DNA of 64,000 bases from Camarhynchus parvulus. Lineage: Eukaryota > Chordata > Aves > Passeriformes > Thraupidae. The position numbers and the translations under genes were made by a program. Below, one piece after another: positions 36,201 through 51,200 of the stretch. Positions within the stretch are counted from its first letter, which is position 1. Each line of letters opens with the position of its first letter. The stretch lies in assembly GCF_901933205.1 (NCBI RefSeq), contig NC_044571.1, positions 70,061,689 through 70,125,688 of the forward strand. The letters are read 5' to 3'. The notes beneath the pieces are model-generated. The model did no database searches. It was not told where the DNA came from and was given only the letters and a program-made list of their open reading frames with translations.

Positions 36201-39200
36201 AGAGAGAAGGGATTTGAAGAAAAATGCTGGGAGTGAACTTTATGCTTGACTGTACCCATCAGTTGGTCCTTGATGATAAAAATTGCTTCTGATCAGTCTT
36301 GGTTCCTTCCATGCAATAAAAGGGATATATGGATTTGAGACACAGAGGTTTAAGGGAGTTTGTTTAAACCCTAGTTCCCTACTTTATAATTGAATGTCTT
36401 CTTGTAAAGGCAGTTTCAGCTGTCTTGTATGGCATATAGGTGTGGTCAGGGTATGCCCATATGCTCATGTATTTAAGTGTCTTTCTGAAAATTGGTGTTC
36501 TGCTAAGATCCTCTAGAGTATGGATTCTGGGTTTGAGGATGTTATGCTGCTGTTTTGGACAAATTTGGATTTAAAATATGAGACTTCTGGGGGATTTATT
36601 AAGGGTGAGTTGGGAGTTGTCCTCAAGGGTGCTGAGGGAGCCCCACTGTTTCAAAGTTGTCTCCACTTTGCAGGGTCACTCTCTCACAATGCCTTACCTC
36701 AGATCAGCCTTCAGGATGTCTAAGCTGTCAGCAGCACTAGTGAGGAAATGGTGCTCCCAGACATGGCTGTCTTGCTGCTGGCTGAGCCCTTCCCAGTGAG
36801 AGAAGTTGTCGGTGGTGAGATGAAGACACGGTGTTGGATTTGTTGGGCTTTTGCAGTACGATCTGTCACAAACTGTAGAGGGGCCAGCATTAATTGGGTT
36901 GGTAGTAGAGCTGCAGTTTGCCATGTTTTGTTCTTAAGTGTTAAAATGTGCCCCATAATGTTATCAACCCGTATCTGATAAAGGCAAGATATTCATCCTT
37001 GTGTCTGCATAATAGAGAAGATGCTTTGAAGCAACAGGGCTTTCCTAATGTATGTTTTCCTTCTGCTGAGCTCTTCCACAATACCTGTACACATGTGCAG
37101 ACATGAGAACAAACCCGACTTCCTGAATAAATTGTTTTCCCAGTGCTCTTACATTTTAATAAAGCAGTGGGATTGCCTTTGTGGTCTGATTGCTATTGGC
37201 TGAAGGAAATTTAGCAGCTGTACTGATCACTTACTCCATTAAGGGTAGCAGCAGCTCTGTCCATACATGTCATAGCTGTTGCAAGGTGCTGCCTAGCAAG
37301 CAAATGGCTTGTCTAAGCTGCCTCTGACAAATTCAGTTCATTATCTGCAGCCTAGTTCATTAACCAAGTCTGAGCAGTGAATACTGCAATATTAGCATTG
37401 CTAGTGGTGCATTTTGCATGCTGCCTCTTGGTCAGCACTGAGAGTACCTGCTAGTGTCCTGGATGTTTAGGGCAGAGCTGCTGTGTAAACAATTCATAGG
37501 GCTTACAGGTTTCAGGTAGGTCTAGTTAGAGTGCATAAACTGAAGTTGAATGATGGCAGAAGATGCACAGTACAGGATTTTCATCTGATGCAAATCTGGA
37601 TTTTGGTAGAGCTGTTCTAGATCTCCCTGTGGTAGCTGAAGCCAGTTTTCCCCAAGTCTTGATCAGACTGCTTCTCTGCAGTTGCCAGAACAGAACTATC
37701 TCTACCCTATAGCCTGCTGTGGGTTCCTTTGAGATCTTTGTTGGTAGTGGTGGCTTTTCTATTTTTTTTTAAACAAAAGATTTTTATATGTGATGAAGAT
37801 TGCCCATAAGGGAGTTGCTATGGGTCTAGTAATCATTAGAACATCTTTATGAGAGGAGTGTTGGGGGTGTATTAAACCTTGAGAACCTGTAGGGGAAAGG
37901 CTCTGCGTGGTCTAAGTTTCAAGCACAGAGATTCAGTGTGTTACCTCTGAATCTTTAATGTCTGTTAGACTTTGGCCAGTCACCAGAAGTTAGGCTGTAG
38001 GGCTTTGTTAGGCAAGAATTGGTAAGTGAGGCAGTTTGCTTTTGGATTAGTGCACGTGTGGCCTTTCATTTGAAAAGCCGTTTTTGTGCCATACTGCCAC
38101 AGGGTATGAAGAATGCATTTCTTTGCTTCATTTTATTGCTCCAAGAAGATAGTGTTAAATGTTTTTATTTTTCCCATTACAGATATTTAGCATTCTTGCC
38201 CCTAGAAAGAAAAAAGAGGTAAGTGAACTCTATAGCATTTTTAATGCTGGCTTACTGTAAGTGCAAATAAATGCAAGAAGATGTAGTGGCTTCAGGCTAC
38301 TTAGAGCAAACTAGAGTTATCTTAACATAGTGAATATTTGGCTTTTGTTGGTGTTTACTTGAGAGGATATTAAGAGTAAGAGGATGAAATAAAAATACCT
38401 GTTCTCTTTATTGATAGTATTACACTGCTTGCAAGTGCTTTGTCTTCTTTATCGACATCAATATTTTGACTTTCTAAAGTAGAAGACCTACTTGATGTGG
38501 AAGCGACTGCATTGCTAAGAATAAGACGAAAGCACTGTTAACTGGATTGCAAGAACTATCTATTATAGGCATGGTGCTTTAGTTTGGTTTGGTGGCCCAA
38601 GTTAGTAGGGCACAAGCTAAGTGGCAGGACATTAGCTCACAAAACTGAAAATAATTCACTATGATGATTCAGTATTATCTTTAGATAATATATGTGTAAT
38701 AGGCATTGTTCCTATTGATTGAAAGGCTGGGTTTCTGTGCATTCTGTGAAGAGGTGATCCAGTAGGGATGAAGGTGAGTAAGAAGTTGGTTATCTTGCTA
38801 GTGAAATTTACAGTCTAATTTGCTCATGGTGCAAGTTGGGTTTTTTTGTTTGTTTGTTTGTTTTTGGGTTTTTTTGTTTTGTTTTGGTTTTTTTTCTGGT
38901 GTTTTTTTTTTAAAGAACGGTCTTCTGTTAGTCCTGAATATCTTCATGGAAGTCAGAGATGACTTCAGCTGACAGTGCTGCATTCCTACTATACATGGCA
39001 GGGGTGGTCTGGCAGTCCAAGTGCAAAAGTGGCTTTGGAGGTGCAGCTGGCTCCTCTGTCTTGTCACACACTGTGCTGGCAACACTGCAGCTGTGGGCAT
39101 GCTTACAGTGGGAATAGATGTGATCTGGCATCTCCTGCATTTCAGTACTGGAAGACTTCTCTGGAGTGCTTTGACATCAGAGACACATCCTGTGATATCT

Positions 39201-42200
39201 GTTGATGTTTGCCTCTGAGTTTTTCTAGCCACTAGAACAGGCATATTAGTGATTACATTTGCAGAAAATACAAAAGAGGATAACAAAGTTGATGGCTTGT
39301 GCTTTGATTTTGACTGTGATTGCTTGGTGATTGATTGTTTCTGGAAACAAAAGCACTTTGTACACGTGAAGTGCGCTTTCTGTAGGTAGCACTAAGGTAA
39401 TCTAGAAAGAAAGGTAGCTTTATGGAATGCTTGTTCTCTCTTCCTTTGTATGCCAGGTATCTTAAAAATTGCATTTTTAAAAAAGAGAATACCTGCACTT
39501 GAGTATGTATAGATGGGACAATGTTTAGAGCTGAACCGTAAGAAGCCTCCATGGAAGTATAATTATGGAGTGAGTGATAGGCAAGTAGCTCTGCTGGTGA
39601 AAGGTGTACATCATTCTTATTTTCAGAGTGTGCTTAATTTTACGGTGCACTTCTGTTTTTCTGTGAATAGTAGTGCAAAATCGGACTTCAAGATGCTTTT
39701 CTTTCAGCAAGTTGTGGAGGCTTCAGGCCACCATACTCTCTCTGTTGTGGGACTTAGTCTGCTTCTTTGCCATGAGCCTTGAGATTGAAGCTTGAAGTCA
39801 AATTCTTGAAATGAATTCATGTTTTAATATCTTGCTGGATTTCTGATGAGAAATGTCAACAACTTGGAGAACTAAGTTATAAAAAGTAGAAAACTTCCCC
39901 AAGCTGCAATTATTTTTATTTTATTTTATAAATTTAGATAAGTTTTGAAATTTGCTGGCTCTGTAGGACAAAGACTGGTGGCAGATGGGACCCAGTACCT
40001 TCAGTGTTAGTCAAAGGATGCCTTGCAAAACAGAAGGTTGCATAACCTGGCTGTTTTTTCAGGGTCCGTTTTGGCTCTCAATAAGACAATTGGAATTTCC
40101 TTTCTTCCCTTCACCTTTTGAAGAGGGAATATTTGATGTAAGTTTTTTCAGAGAAGAGGAATATAGAAAGGCTTCCTTTAACAGGTTACTGAATTGTGAT
40201 TAATCTCATATTTATTGATTTTAATATATATTAAAATAAACAGAATAGATATGTGAAAAGCTGAGTCGTCTGTAGATCTTACGGCAATATAGGCTTTGGT
40301 GTGCCATCATGAAATCAAAATTGTTTTACTTTTCTCCATTAAAATTCCATAAACATGGATTGGCTGACTCATCACTAATCTCATCAGGATTAAGAGACTT
40401 TAATCTTACTCAAACAACATAATAGCATAATAGAATAAGAGACTGGAAATTGATTTTTCATGTTTGTACTCAATGCATTTGCATACAGGTCCTTACTATT
40501 TCCTGATTTAAAGCATCCAATCAACAGCTTGGAGATGATCTGGTAAAAATAAATTTAAAACTGAAAATTCTCTTACTAAATTATTTGAGGTTACACTCTT
40601 GAATACTAAGTTATTTGAGGTCTCCATAGATCTGAGCTGCTCTGAGAATTAATTCCCTTCCCAGTCTATGATAGGGAACATGAATCTTTGATTGTATAAG
40701 CTAGGGAATTACATTTAAAAGAGAACCTACAGCTACTCTTTCATTATTAACAAATGCCTGTTAGAAGAATGGTCTTTCTGACCTCGTAGGCAGTTCCATG
40801 CACATCTATCAATGTTTGCCATATGAAAGCATAAAACTGGTGCTCAATGCAAGTGTTACTTCCGGACTCTTGAACAGGTGCTTTATAAAAATCTTGAAGG
40901 GATAAATCCTGGAGGTGGGCAAAAAGCAGGTTTCTGAACTTGATCAAGATCCAGCAAAGGACAAAGGAATATTAATTGGTTATACCTGAACTTTTGGCTG
41001 GAAAATACTCTCACATGCAAGTGGCAGTAGTAGTTATTACCCTGCTCATTACCTGCATTTGGAAAGTTGGCTTTCTGACTGGGAAAACTGAGCTTTAACT
41101 AGTGGGGTTTGATGCAACAGTATCGTTATCTCAAATCACTTGAATCCACTGACAAACTGATGCTGAAAGAGCTGTTTTTCCAATGTTTCAGCCACTCTGT
41201 TTTCTAACCAGCAGCCTCAGGCAGAAGGGATTAAATCTTGTCATTAGATGCTACCCCTACCAATCTGATCTGTTTTGAGTCAGCATGCTGAAGATTTTTA
41301 ACCTTTTAGAATGCAATAGAAGTTAATCTAATAGTGGGTGGGATGGTGAAGTATAGTGAATGGAAAACTTGTCAGTTCATCCCAACAAAAATCCTATGAA
41401 TATTGGTGATACCAAATCTATTTTGAAGTTATTGGAACATGGGCTTTCTAATGTAATTTTTAAACAAAATGTCATATTTCAGTTGCAAGATGCTGAGAAT
41501 CCAATTTGTTACATAACAAATACAATTTGTCTAAAAATAACAGCAGAGAAGTACATTCCAGGCTTGAGAAATCATTAGCTGCTACAAGACTTGAGTAATT
41601 GCTAATTTGTGTGGTTTGTGGCCAGTACTGATGAAGTCACCAGAATAGGAACAAATGCACTTAAGCCAGCTGTGGTATTTGGTTTCTTGCTTGTAATAAT
41701 TCTCATTGGTTTGCCAGGAATATGGCCAATGTATTGACTCTCTTTCTACACTGAAGTACACAGAATGAAGAGGTATTTGCTTTATTGCAAGTATTATTAA
41801 TTGGGTGAAACTTGGTTTTTAACAGCTTCCAGCATTCTGAGCTGTACTTGTGGCTGTGGGTGCTTTGCTGGCTTCTGGTGCTAGATACGCACGCCAGTGG
41901 TCAGTTTGTGTGCAATGAAGGTGCTGCAGGGGCTCAGCATTTTGTGATCATGTATTTGAGGCTGTAGGCAGAGGAGAGGCTTGAAGTTTCAACTCTAATA
42001 CTTTTAAGCAGTTTAAACTTCTCTACAGAGTAGCCTTTTTCAAGGAGCACAGATCACTCACTCCCTGCAGAAGGAAACCTCCTTTTGCTAGGACTCCCAA
42101 CAGTTAATGTGGTGTTGAACTATGTCAAAAATATATTTCTGGCCTCCAAAAGTATTTGCATTTCACCAATGAAGATCAAACCATAAAGAAGGAGTAGAAA

Positions 42201-45200
42201 GCTTTTTTTATAAGGTTGACATCTTGATGCTCAGATGTCTCTGAAGCCATCATCCCTAGAATATGTTCAGCTTCTAGTCCTTAACTTTGCTAGCTTGATT
42301 AGTTGCTAAGAAAGAAACTTCAAGTTAATTGTTGTAAAACTGTATTGTATTGAAAGTAGACTGCTAAAGGGAATTTTTGGTGATTGGACAATATGCTCTG
42401 AAAGAGGCTTGCATAAAATTAAAAAATTTGGTTCAGCTCTGTGCGCTCTTGCTAGGTATGTAGCGACCTGTCAGTACTTGAGAGATTAAGACCTAAACTT
42501 CATCTTTAAACTGAAGAACTTCCACATCAAACCATTCAAAATCATTTATCCACTTCATTCCTGAGCAGTGTGTATACTGCGGAAGGGACAGGATTAACTG
42601 CTGGGGTGGGGTATTGTCTAGATGAGCCTCTATTCCGGGGTCTCCAACAAACAGCCTCAGTTTTGCTCATAAGTGTTGTGACCAGCACTATTTCAGGCCA
42701 CTGTTTCACTGCTGGGCTGGCATATTTAGGTGCCTTTCTAATATTCAGTGCCCTTGGAGGTGTTTCAGCATGGCGAGAATGTCCTGTAGTAGCCTTCACA
42801 AAAAACTTAAATCAAGCAAGTAAGATAAAATTGCTTTCCAGTTTTTTTAAAGAAAACAAAACAAAAAACCCCAAAAAACTCCAAACAAACAAACCCCCAA
42901 CCAACAAGAAATAATTAAAAAAAAACCAAAACAAAAAAACCAAACAAACCAACCCCCAAAAGAAACCACCGTACAAAAAGACCCCCAAACAAGCAAACCC
43001 AAAAATCAATGTTAACTGGCTATATACATATTTGCAGTTGGACTGAAGTTCTGCTTTGCATTTCTTTAACAAATTTTTCTCCTTTAGAGATTTGGAACTT
43101 TAGGAGGAAAGTAGATCTAGATTTGAAAATCTAGAATTTATGGAAGACTGATAGAAATTCTGTATTGATTTCTAATTATTTTATAATAAGGACAACTTCA
43201 AAGCTTTGAAAATTGTTGTTTAATACTGGTCAAAATTTTGATCACTGGTCATTTCCTGTTCTGTGCTCTTCTGTGAGGTTACATTTGAAATACAGAATAA
43301 CTGCAGTGACAGCAGAGGATGGCAGCAATGCCTACTGTGCTTCATGTTTGGATGCAGTCAGCTGTCAGCACAGCTGGATGAGTTGAAGTCTAAATGCAGA
43401 AGTAGAGGCTGCAGTACTGTTGGGTGCAGTGATGCCTGCTGCAGCAGGTGTGGGCCAAAAAGGAGCTGAATGCAGGCTCTTGGGGGGGTGTAGGCTGCCT
43501 TCATGACCAAAATGTAGGAGACAGAGAATGGGAAGGAAGCTTGTGTTCTGCCTGATTAGGGATGACCCCTCAAAAATTTGTTCTGGTCTGTAATCTAATG
43601 GTAAAAGAGGGATTTTCAAAATTTAATGTATTCCACAAGGGTATGGACTGATTACTAAATGAAGGACATGGTTGGATTCGTGAGGTTCCAAGGCCAGGAA
43701 AGGGTTAAAACTTACATAAGTTTTTGAGGCTAAGTTTCTAGACCCAGAATGTTCAGTGCTTGTGGTGAAATCTGAAGGCTCGTTCAGTAATAAAATGCAT
43801 AATGGTATTTGTGGGATGAACAATAGCTCAGTAGGTCTTGGTACCTGTATGTGATGCACTTGGATCTTGAAGACAGGGGTGCTGGAAACAAGTGGGAAGG
43901 GCCCAGTTCCTGTTGCATGAAGTTCACCTGTGCCACCCAAGTGCTGCACAGGTCTGACTCTTACCTAGCCAGCTGTGCTTGGTGCCTTAGCTACAAAACA
44001 GGAAACTGGTGGTGGGGATGGACGTGTTGAGACTGGGTCAACACTTGTGAATTAGGTGGTTAGAGATTTCATTGTCGTGCTTATGTTGGTAGCTATCTAA
44101 AATATTTGCTGTTTGCTAGTGAATCATTCCTTAGTGAATCATTTTAGCTGGGCGTTCCTGGCTTATCCCCTAGCATGTAGTTGTGATTGTCAGGATAAAC
44201 AAGATGACAATGACAAGGTGACTTTAGGAGCAGATACAAGTGGATATGTAATAAACTGATCTGATATTTAGTCATTCTCTGTGGTTGTTAATAAGTTTGC
44301 TGAAGTGTGAATAGTTTCCCTGAGGGAGGAATGCATTAAGGAATTATCCAACTTTCTGTTCTGTTTGTAAGCCTTTGTTTTAAATCTAGTCCTTTCATAT
44401 GCACGCTAGGTATACTAAACAAGCAAAAACCTGTTAGGAAAGTGCACACAAAAAAGAAACCTATATTCAAGTCTGTTTTACTAGAATAAGTGTTGGACCC
44501 AGAATTACTTGTATTTGGAAAGTTTAAGGAAAACTTTATGCAAACACATCTATTACATCAGAGATGAACTTTGTCTTCAGCATTAAAGCAAAATGCAAGT
44601 AGTTCCAGCTTTGATGATACTTCTGATCAGCATTATGTCAAGCTTCCAGCTCATTTTCAAGCAGTGTGTAGGGAGAGGAGCCTGCATTGCAGAACAATCA
44701 AGCTGTAATTGCAGGCAATCCTGAACATGTGATGTGTTTACTGTAAAGGGTCAGGGAAGTACTTTTTTTTTTTTTCTTTTTGAAGGACCAAAACCAAGCC
44801 TCAAACTCCAAAACTCTGAACATTATGATGTCTAAAAAAAGCTTTTGTAATGTTTTGATGTCTGACTCATTTTTGTCAATGCCTGGAGCTGCCAGCACTG
44901 AGTCAGTGATACTCAGCATTATGCATGGAAGGGATTTCCAATAATAAAAAGCAGTACTGATGCAAGGCAGCACACTTGATGGTAAATATGCCAACAGTAC
45001 TGGCTTAAACTGCATTCTGATGGTTCTTGAGTATCCTGTATATGGCTTATGGATGTTCTACTTGCTCTGAGAAACTCACAGAGCACACAACCCATTGAAG
45101 GATGTAAGGAGATCTAGGAAACTTTGGAATAAGGTAGATTCAGTGGGGCTATGATGGCTGGGATGAGGCTATAGCGTGTAAGTGGGAGCCCAGGACAGGA

Positions 45201-48200
45201 AGCAGTCAACACCCTACTTGGCTGATTTTGGGCCTGGCCCTTCTAGTGCTATTGCTATACTCTTCTCTAGATGTGTTGGAGGTGCCTCTGCAGTCTATCA
45301 GACCTCACCAGCCTGGAAAAGGTGAGATAAGAAGTTTGGGTTCAAGACAGTTCCCTACAATGGGACCTTATATAGGATATATATAAAAGGATATAGTTAT
45401 ATATCTTAGGCAAGCTAGTCTGGTGTAGTCAGCTGGTGAGCTTCTACCATATTTTTAGGAAGGAAATTAAAGCACAACTATATACAGAGGACAAACAGAT
45501 GCAACATTATCTGCTCATGGATGCATCTGTGTAGGGAATAGATAATGTTCTCAAACATTGTTCTCTGATGTTTTCCTCATGCATTATGCAACATGCTTCC
45601 CTAATGAAAGCTGGATAAGAGCACCTAAAATTTTAGAGTTACCTTCCTCTCCTGAGGGAAAAGCACTTACTTGCAGCTAGCAGTGTCTTCCATGGTTTCC
45701 TGTCATTATGTTGCTCATAAATATTTGATTATCTCTTGCCAGCCTTTGTTGTGCCAGTTTTCAGGTGGTGTATGCAGCTTTCTGTTGGTGGAAAGAGATG
45801 GGCTTGATACACCCCTCTATATCTGGAGCCTGGCTCTGCACAGGCATAAGCAGAACTGAGCCCCACAGCTGATGATGTCACCAGCATTTGTGTGCTGGCG
45901 GCTTTAGAAAGGCTGCACTGGCCAAGGTGCTGCTGTTGGCAATTAACAGCCAGTGGTGGTTCTTCACACCTCCCCTTGCTAATGTGGGCTGGCCTTCTCA
46001 GAGCACACAGCTGTCCTACCATAACTGTACTGCCTTGATAAAAATAGAATATGTATCACTCCAGTGGGCCTCATGGCCCCAGGGAAATCTACGGATCCTG
46101 TGCTTTGTTGGGATGGTCACTCCTGGTACAGTTCAAGAAGCCAAGTCCTTGCTTCCTCCTATGGCTGTCTTCTGAGGCTTTAAACAAGCTGCTGATGTTC
46201 TCTTTTCTATTCCCTATCCAGAAAGCAAGCAAGTAGTTTGGATGGAGTGATGGGAAGAAGTCCTCCCTGGCACTGCCAGGGAGGAAGGACCCTGGAAAGC
46301 TGTTTTTAGTGCTTCATAGTTATATACATGACCCACAAAAAGGACTAATGGTCATGGTTATCCAAGATGTATCCAACATAATTAGATATGACTTTAAAGA
46401 GAGGCACATAATAATGGGTTTACTATGGGTGAAAATAAAGTGAAAACTGCTCTTTCTTTTCTCAAGGGAGAGGGATTTTTATTGCCTATATTGATAGCTG
46501 AAATAATTTCTAACCTTTTCATTTGACAGCCAAAATACTTTGCTATTAACCTTGTTCTGAAGCAAAGAAAAGTAAGTTAAAAATAACCCTTTATACATGC
46601 AGAGGTGAATGGATCTCATGACCTGTAACATCACAGATAGCATCTCTGGTAGGAACAGAACATCTTTCTACTAGGATTTCACTTGAGAAATTGTGCTTTG
46701 AAACCTGGTAGAGGTGGGGAGGAGGGGTCAGAGTCCAGGAAGTGGACAGGTCATTGTTTCAAGTGCTGAAATCCAGGATGATGTTGAATTTTCCTTTTTT
46801 TTTTTCTTCTGTTTGAAATTATTAGAATGTTTCAGTGAAAGGCACAGCTGTCTCTTTGTGCATGGGTATACACAGGCACCTAGTGCACACTTGCCTTCTG
46901 TGAATCCAGTGCGGAACAGTTTGAAAGTGCAAACATATATTTCACAGATTACCATGGGGATCACTTTAATCAGCTTTGAGACCTGCTAATGCTGTAGAGA
47001 TCTTTGAAGGACTACTGCTGTTTTCATCTCAATGCAGCCAGTGCAAGAAGGAATGAACATTATGTCTCTGTGCCGCCGCTGGAAGAGATGCTTCTCTCTA
47101 GGTAACTGTATACAATGGGCAGCTGCTTTTGTTGTGCATTACACTGAACTGGGGGTGGGCAGAATTAAGAACAACAGCTTTGGGAGTGCTTTAGAGCAAA
47201 AGGTCACTATGTATGCAGTAAATCTTTCTAATCTACTGTTGGCTAGAAGCCAGCGTTATAGGCCTCTGGGCTTTTAGTAGAAGAAAACAGCTTTAAATCA
47301 TGAGCATATAATGGAAACCCATTTATTTTTCTTGTTTAAATTGTTCTCTTAGAAATCAAGATCAGCTGTGCTTGCAGCTGATATGCTTAAAGCTGTTAAT
47401 AAATTGTTATAGAACAGATGCAGTGTTGTAGAACAGAAAGGAAAAAGCACTTGGGTGTCAGAATGCTAACAGAATTATGATGCGCCAAAGATATTTTTAG
47501 CTTCAACCAATATTAATACAGGGAAACAAGCCTCAAAGGTGTGAGGCAAGAAGGCTGTAGCTGCTTTCTTCTCAGGATTAGCTTTGGCTGTCAGTTGTGC
47601 TAAGCAGATTTCTGATGTCTGTTTTTTAAATATTCCACTAATCACACAGCAGATATGCTGTACTTGATAGTTGTGTACATGGCCCGCAAATGGGATTACT
47701 AGTCATGGTTATCCAAGGTGTTTCTGAAAAAAGTGCTAGAACTACGGGATCCTCCTTGAGCAGTGGGATTATTCACAGGAGGGATTCTTATTCTTTTTTT
47801 AAATATAAGAATGCAACGTAGCTGTAGCTTCTGCCACCTCATGTTCACTTTCTGGAAACTGTTTCAACAGTCTCATCTCTGATCCAGTCTCATTATTATT
47901 GCAGTCTCTGTAAGTAAGGTGGGAGTAGAATTAGTGTTGTGCATTGTCAAATGCAGTGGTTTGTGTTTTAAGTTTTTTCCTTTGTGTTGAAAGATTTTTT
48001 TTTCTTTAGCAGAAAATTCAAAAGAAACATAATTTAAAAGTTTTTATCTCAGAGGCTGGAAGTTCACACAGAATGAACACAATGTGTTTTCATGTGTTTG
48101 CCCAATGAACCTGCATTTGCACTGTTGCCTTGTACGTCAAAATTCTTAAGTTAAATATAAACATAAATCTAAATCAATTGCCCTCCACACTGTCTCAAGT

Positions 48201-51200
48201 GCTGAAGACTTGTTCATTGTTTTCTAATATATGCATGTGTTTTGAACTTGACTGACAGTTGGCGTGGTAGGCTGTCGCAGACATCTCTTTGTGAAAAATC
48301 CTTTCTTTATGATTTTTCCTTCTGAGAAGCTGCGGCCTCAGAAACGGAATGTAAACAATAATTATCTGCTGCTGTGGAATGCAACAGGTCCATCTGGATT
48401 GGCCCATCTTGGATGTTTAGAGTTAATGGCCAATCAAGGACCGAACTCTCTCGGACAGTCCATGAGAGCTGCTTTATCATTCTTTACTTTCTATTATTAG
48501 CTTAGCAGCTTCTGGAAATCTTTCCTTCTTTTTCTTTTTAGTGTAGTTATAATGTAATATATATATATCATAAAATAATAAATCAAGCCTTCTGAACATG
48601 AAGTCAACCTTCTCATCTCTTCCCCCAGTCAAGAACCCTTGTGACCACTGTCACAGTAGGCCATGCTATCCAGGAGTTAAAAATTATAGTCAATTCTGAA
48701 AAGAGCAGTGAAGTGGTGACATGTGGCATTACCAGTAGCAGAAACCTTGTTCCCCAGAGTGTCAAAACCAGGTAACCCCAAAGAGAGAACACTAGTGCCT
48801 GGTATATCAAGTTCTCACTGAACCAATGCCTCTGTCACCACCTTCAAAGCTGCCTTAACTGGTGTTTCTTATGGGACTTGTTCATGTGCTCTTGGTTGGA
48901 AAAAATTGATGACTTTTTTTTGGATGCCTTCATGCCTTTATAGTATCTGTCAAGTTGTTGGAAACCTGGAACATATGGAACTCAATTTTCAGAGTTGAAT
49001 CCGAGTCTGAGAAGTGCAAATTGTCTGAACAGCTTTGAAAAAACCTATTTCACAGGAAGCGTTTGGATTTGAACTTGAGGGATTGTAGTGCATTTTGACA
49101 GCTTGGGAGGCTCCTTGAGCTTACTGGAACTGCAGTGTTTGCCTCTTTAAAATTCTGGTGTTGAACAGTTTAAACTCTGCTGTAGCTGAGTATTCAACTT
49201 TGTGTCAGGCTATTAGATCTAATTTATATGCTGCCTGAGATTTATTTTTTCCAGGCATCAGATATGTTATTGCTTCTTATAAATCAAACACATGTTATAT
49301 ATACCAAAAACCCCTTCTTAAGTCCAAGTTCTGGTGACAAACTGCTTGTAAATACACAAGTGAGTTTGGATAAGAGCAAAGCTTCTAGAAACACCATTTT
49401 TGTTCAATGCAATATGGGAACTCTTCAACTAACAATAAACCACTTGTTTGAACTGGTGTCTATTACTAGTCCCCCTAATATTTTTGTAATGTTAGTTAGG
49501 AAGCTGAGGTGGGGAAAAAAAGGAATTAACTTCTCTACTGACTAGTGATGCATCTTCATCCTTGGTGTTTAGCTGACAGTTGTGGCTATGAAGCTTGAGG
49601 CAGAATAAGAATAGATCGTGTGCAGTGTTATTAGTTCAGCATTATCAGCAGAAACTACTTGGTTTTGACATTAAGTGAGAAGGTACAAAATTACTTGCGA
49701 GATGGAGAAGAGCTGTTTTTGGCCAATATTCTTCTTGTGGTCTCACCAAGGTTGCATATGAGGGTTGTTAGAGGGAATAGAAACATTATGCCTTTATTTT
49801 GTCACTTCAAGAAGCAAAAAGAAATGCACCAATGAGACTTGAACTTAAACTATAAGTAACCCTAGGCACCTTTGCTTTCCCATACCCGAGTATTCTGCCA
49901 GTTGATTTTTTTGCTTTGAATAATGTCTGTTACTCATACAGAGATAGATGAATTTTATTGGGTGGATCTGCTTCTCATCCCTTCCCTCAGTAAGAGTTCT
50001 GTTCTGTCTCTAGAAATATGCAGTATTTGTATGTGCGTTCATCTGGATCCTCTTTGTATACAGTTTCTGCTGAACTCCTGAGTAGCATGATTCTGGTTGC
50101 TGCTGTTTAGTTCTCTGAAGTCTCTAATGTTCTGCTAGGAATTAGTTTTGTTTGTTAGTGATAACATTTAGCTACTTCATTCAAGTGAATTTGAGCATAT
50201 GCAAAAAAAAAATCCAGGCTCCAGCTGTCTCTGTGGCATGCAATTCCATTTACAATTGGAGGCTGCTCTTCAAAAGCAGCAGTGTTTTGTGCCTTGAATT
50301 TCTTAGAACTAACAACTTCCTAGTTAGTAATTTAAAATGATTCAAAAAGATCTTTTTTTAGTGTTGTCAAATTTAGCTTAAATCTGGGATAAACACAAGA
50401 AAAGTGACTAAACTTCACAAGGAACATACTATTCTGTTCATGCTTAACATTAACAGGGCCAAGCAAATGGAGTTCTGGCTCTCCTAGTTCCTTTAACCTC
50501 AGTGGTTGCTTTTGTATCAGCTGAAGCTACAAGAAGTCTTCCATAAATGCGTGCAGGTCAGTGAAGTGAGAGCTACTGATGCTGTGTCTGTTAACACAAT
50601 CATGTATGAGCTACTGATCCACCTATACTGAGAGTATCTGTGCATTTATTAGAACACAGCAGTTCTTCTGTAGCTCCATCCCACAGGCAGTTTGGTCCTC
50701 CTTGGATTTACCAGTGTATATCCAAGCTTATCTCCTGGCTTAGCTGAGCCCCCATGGCATAGCAGCATTCTTTGCAGTGATCCTTGAAATTCGCTGAGAT
50801 GCTACAAGTCCATGAGCATTATCCCAGTGGCGAACTTTCCTGTCCAACAATAACCTTCTTAGTCTTGTTCATTTTGATAAACAACACATTGCATAGCTGT
50901 AAAGAGGAGGGGGGGAAGTTACAGACCTGTGTCTGTTTACTTTCCTGTGCAATATCTGTTAGCTTCATTGATGACAACTTCCTCCTTGCATCTTGGAATC
51001 CAGAGAATAATGTTCCTTTGGTCTTCTCTCGTGCTTCTGAAGCTTCATTAGCTTTTAATATCCTTTTGCAGCTACTGTCTCCATCCATTTGTTTATTGGT
51101 CTGTATGTCACATAGAAAAAAAATTCCTATCTTCAAAACTGACTCACTGCTGTGCATAAAATAGCTGTTCTTTCTTGCTGTGCATCTCTAAAACATCTGC

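Noticed and set aside
42812..43072. 86-codon minus-strand frame rich in Phe, Leu and Gly that looks like a membrane protein
   Set aside because: It is a translation of the A/C-rich low-complexity tract.
48264..48500. 78-codon plus-strand frame
   Set aside because: It lies inside the solo LTR and is not a viral or cellular protein.
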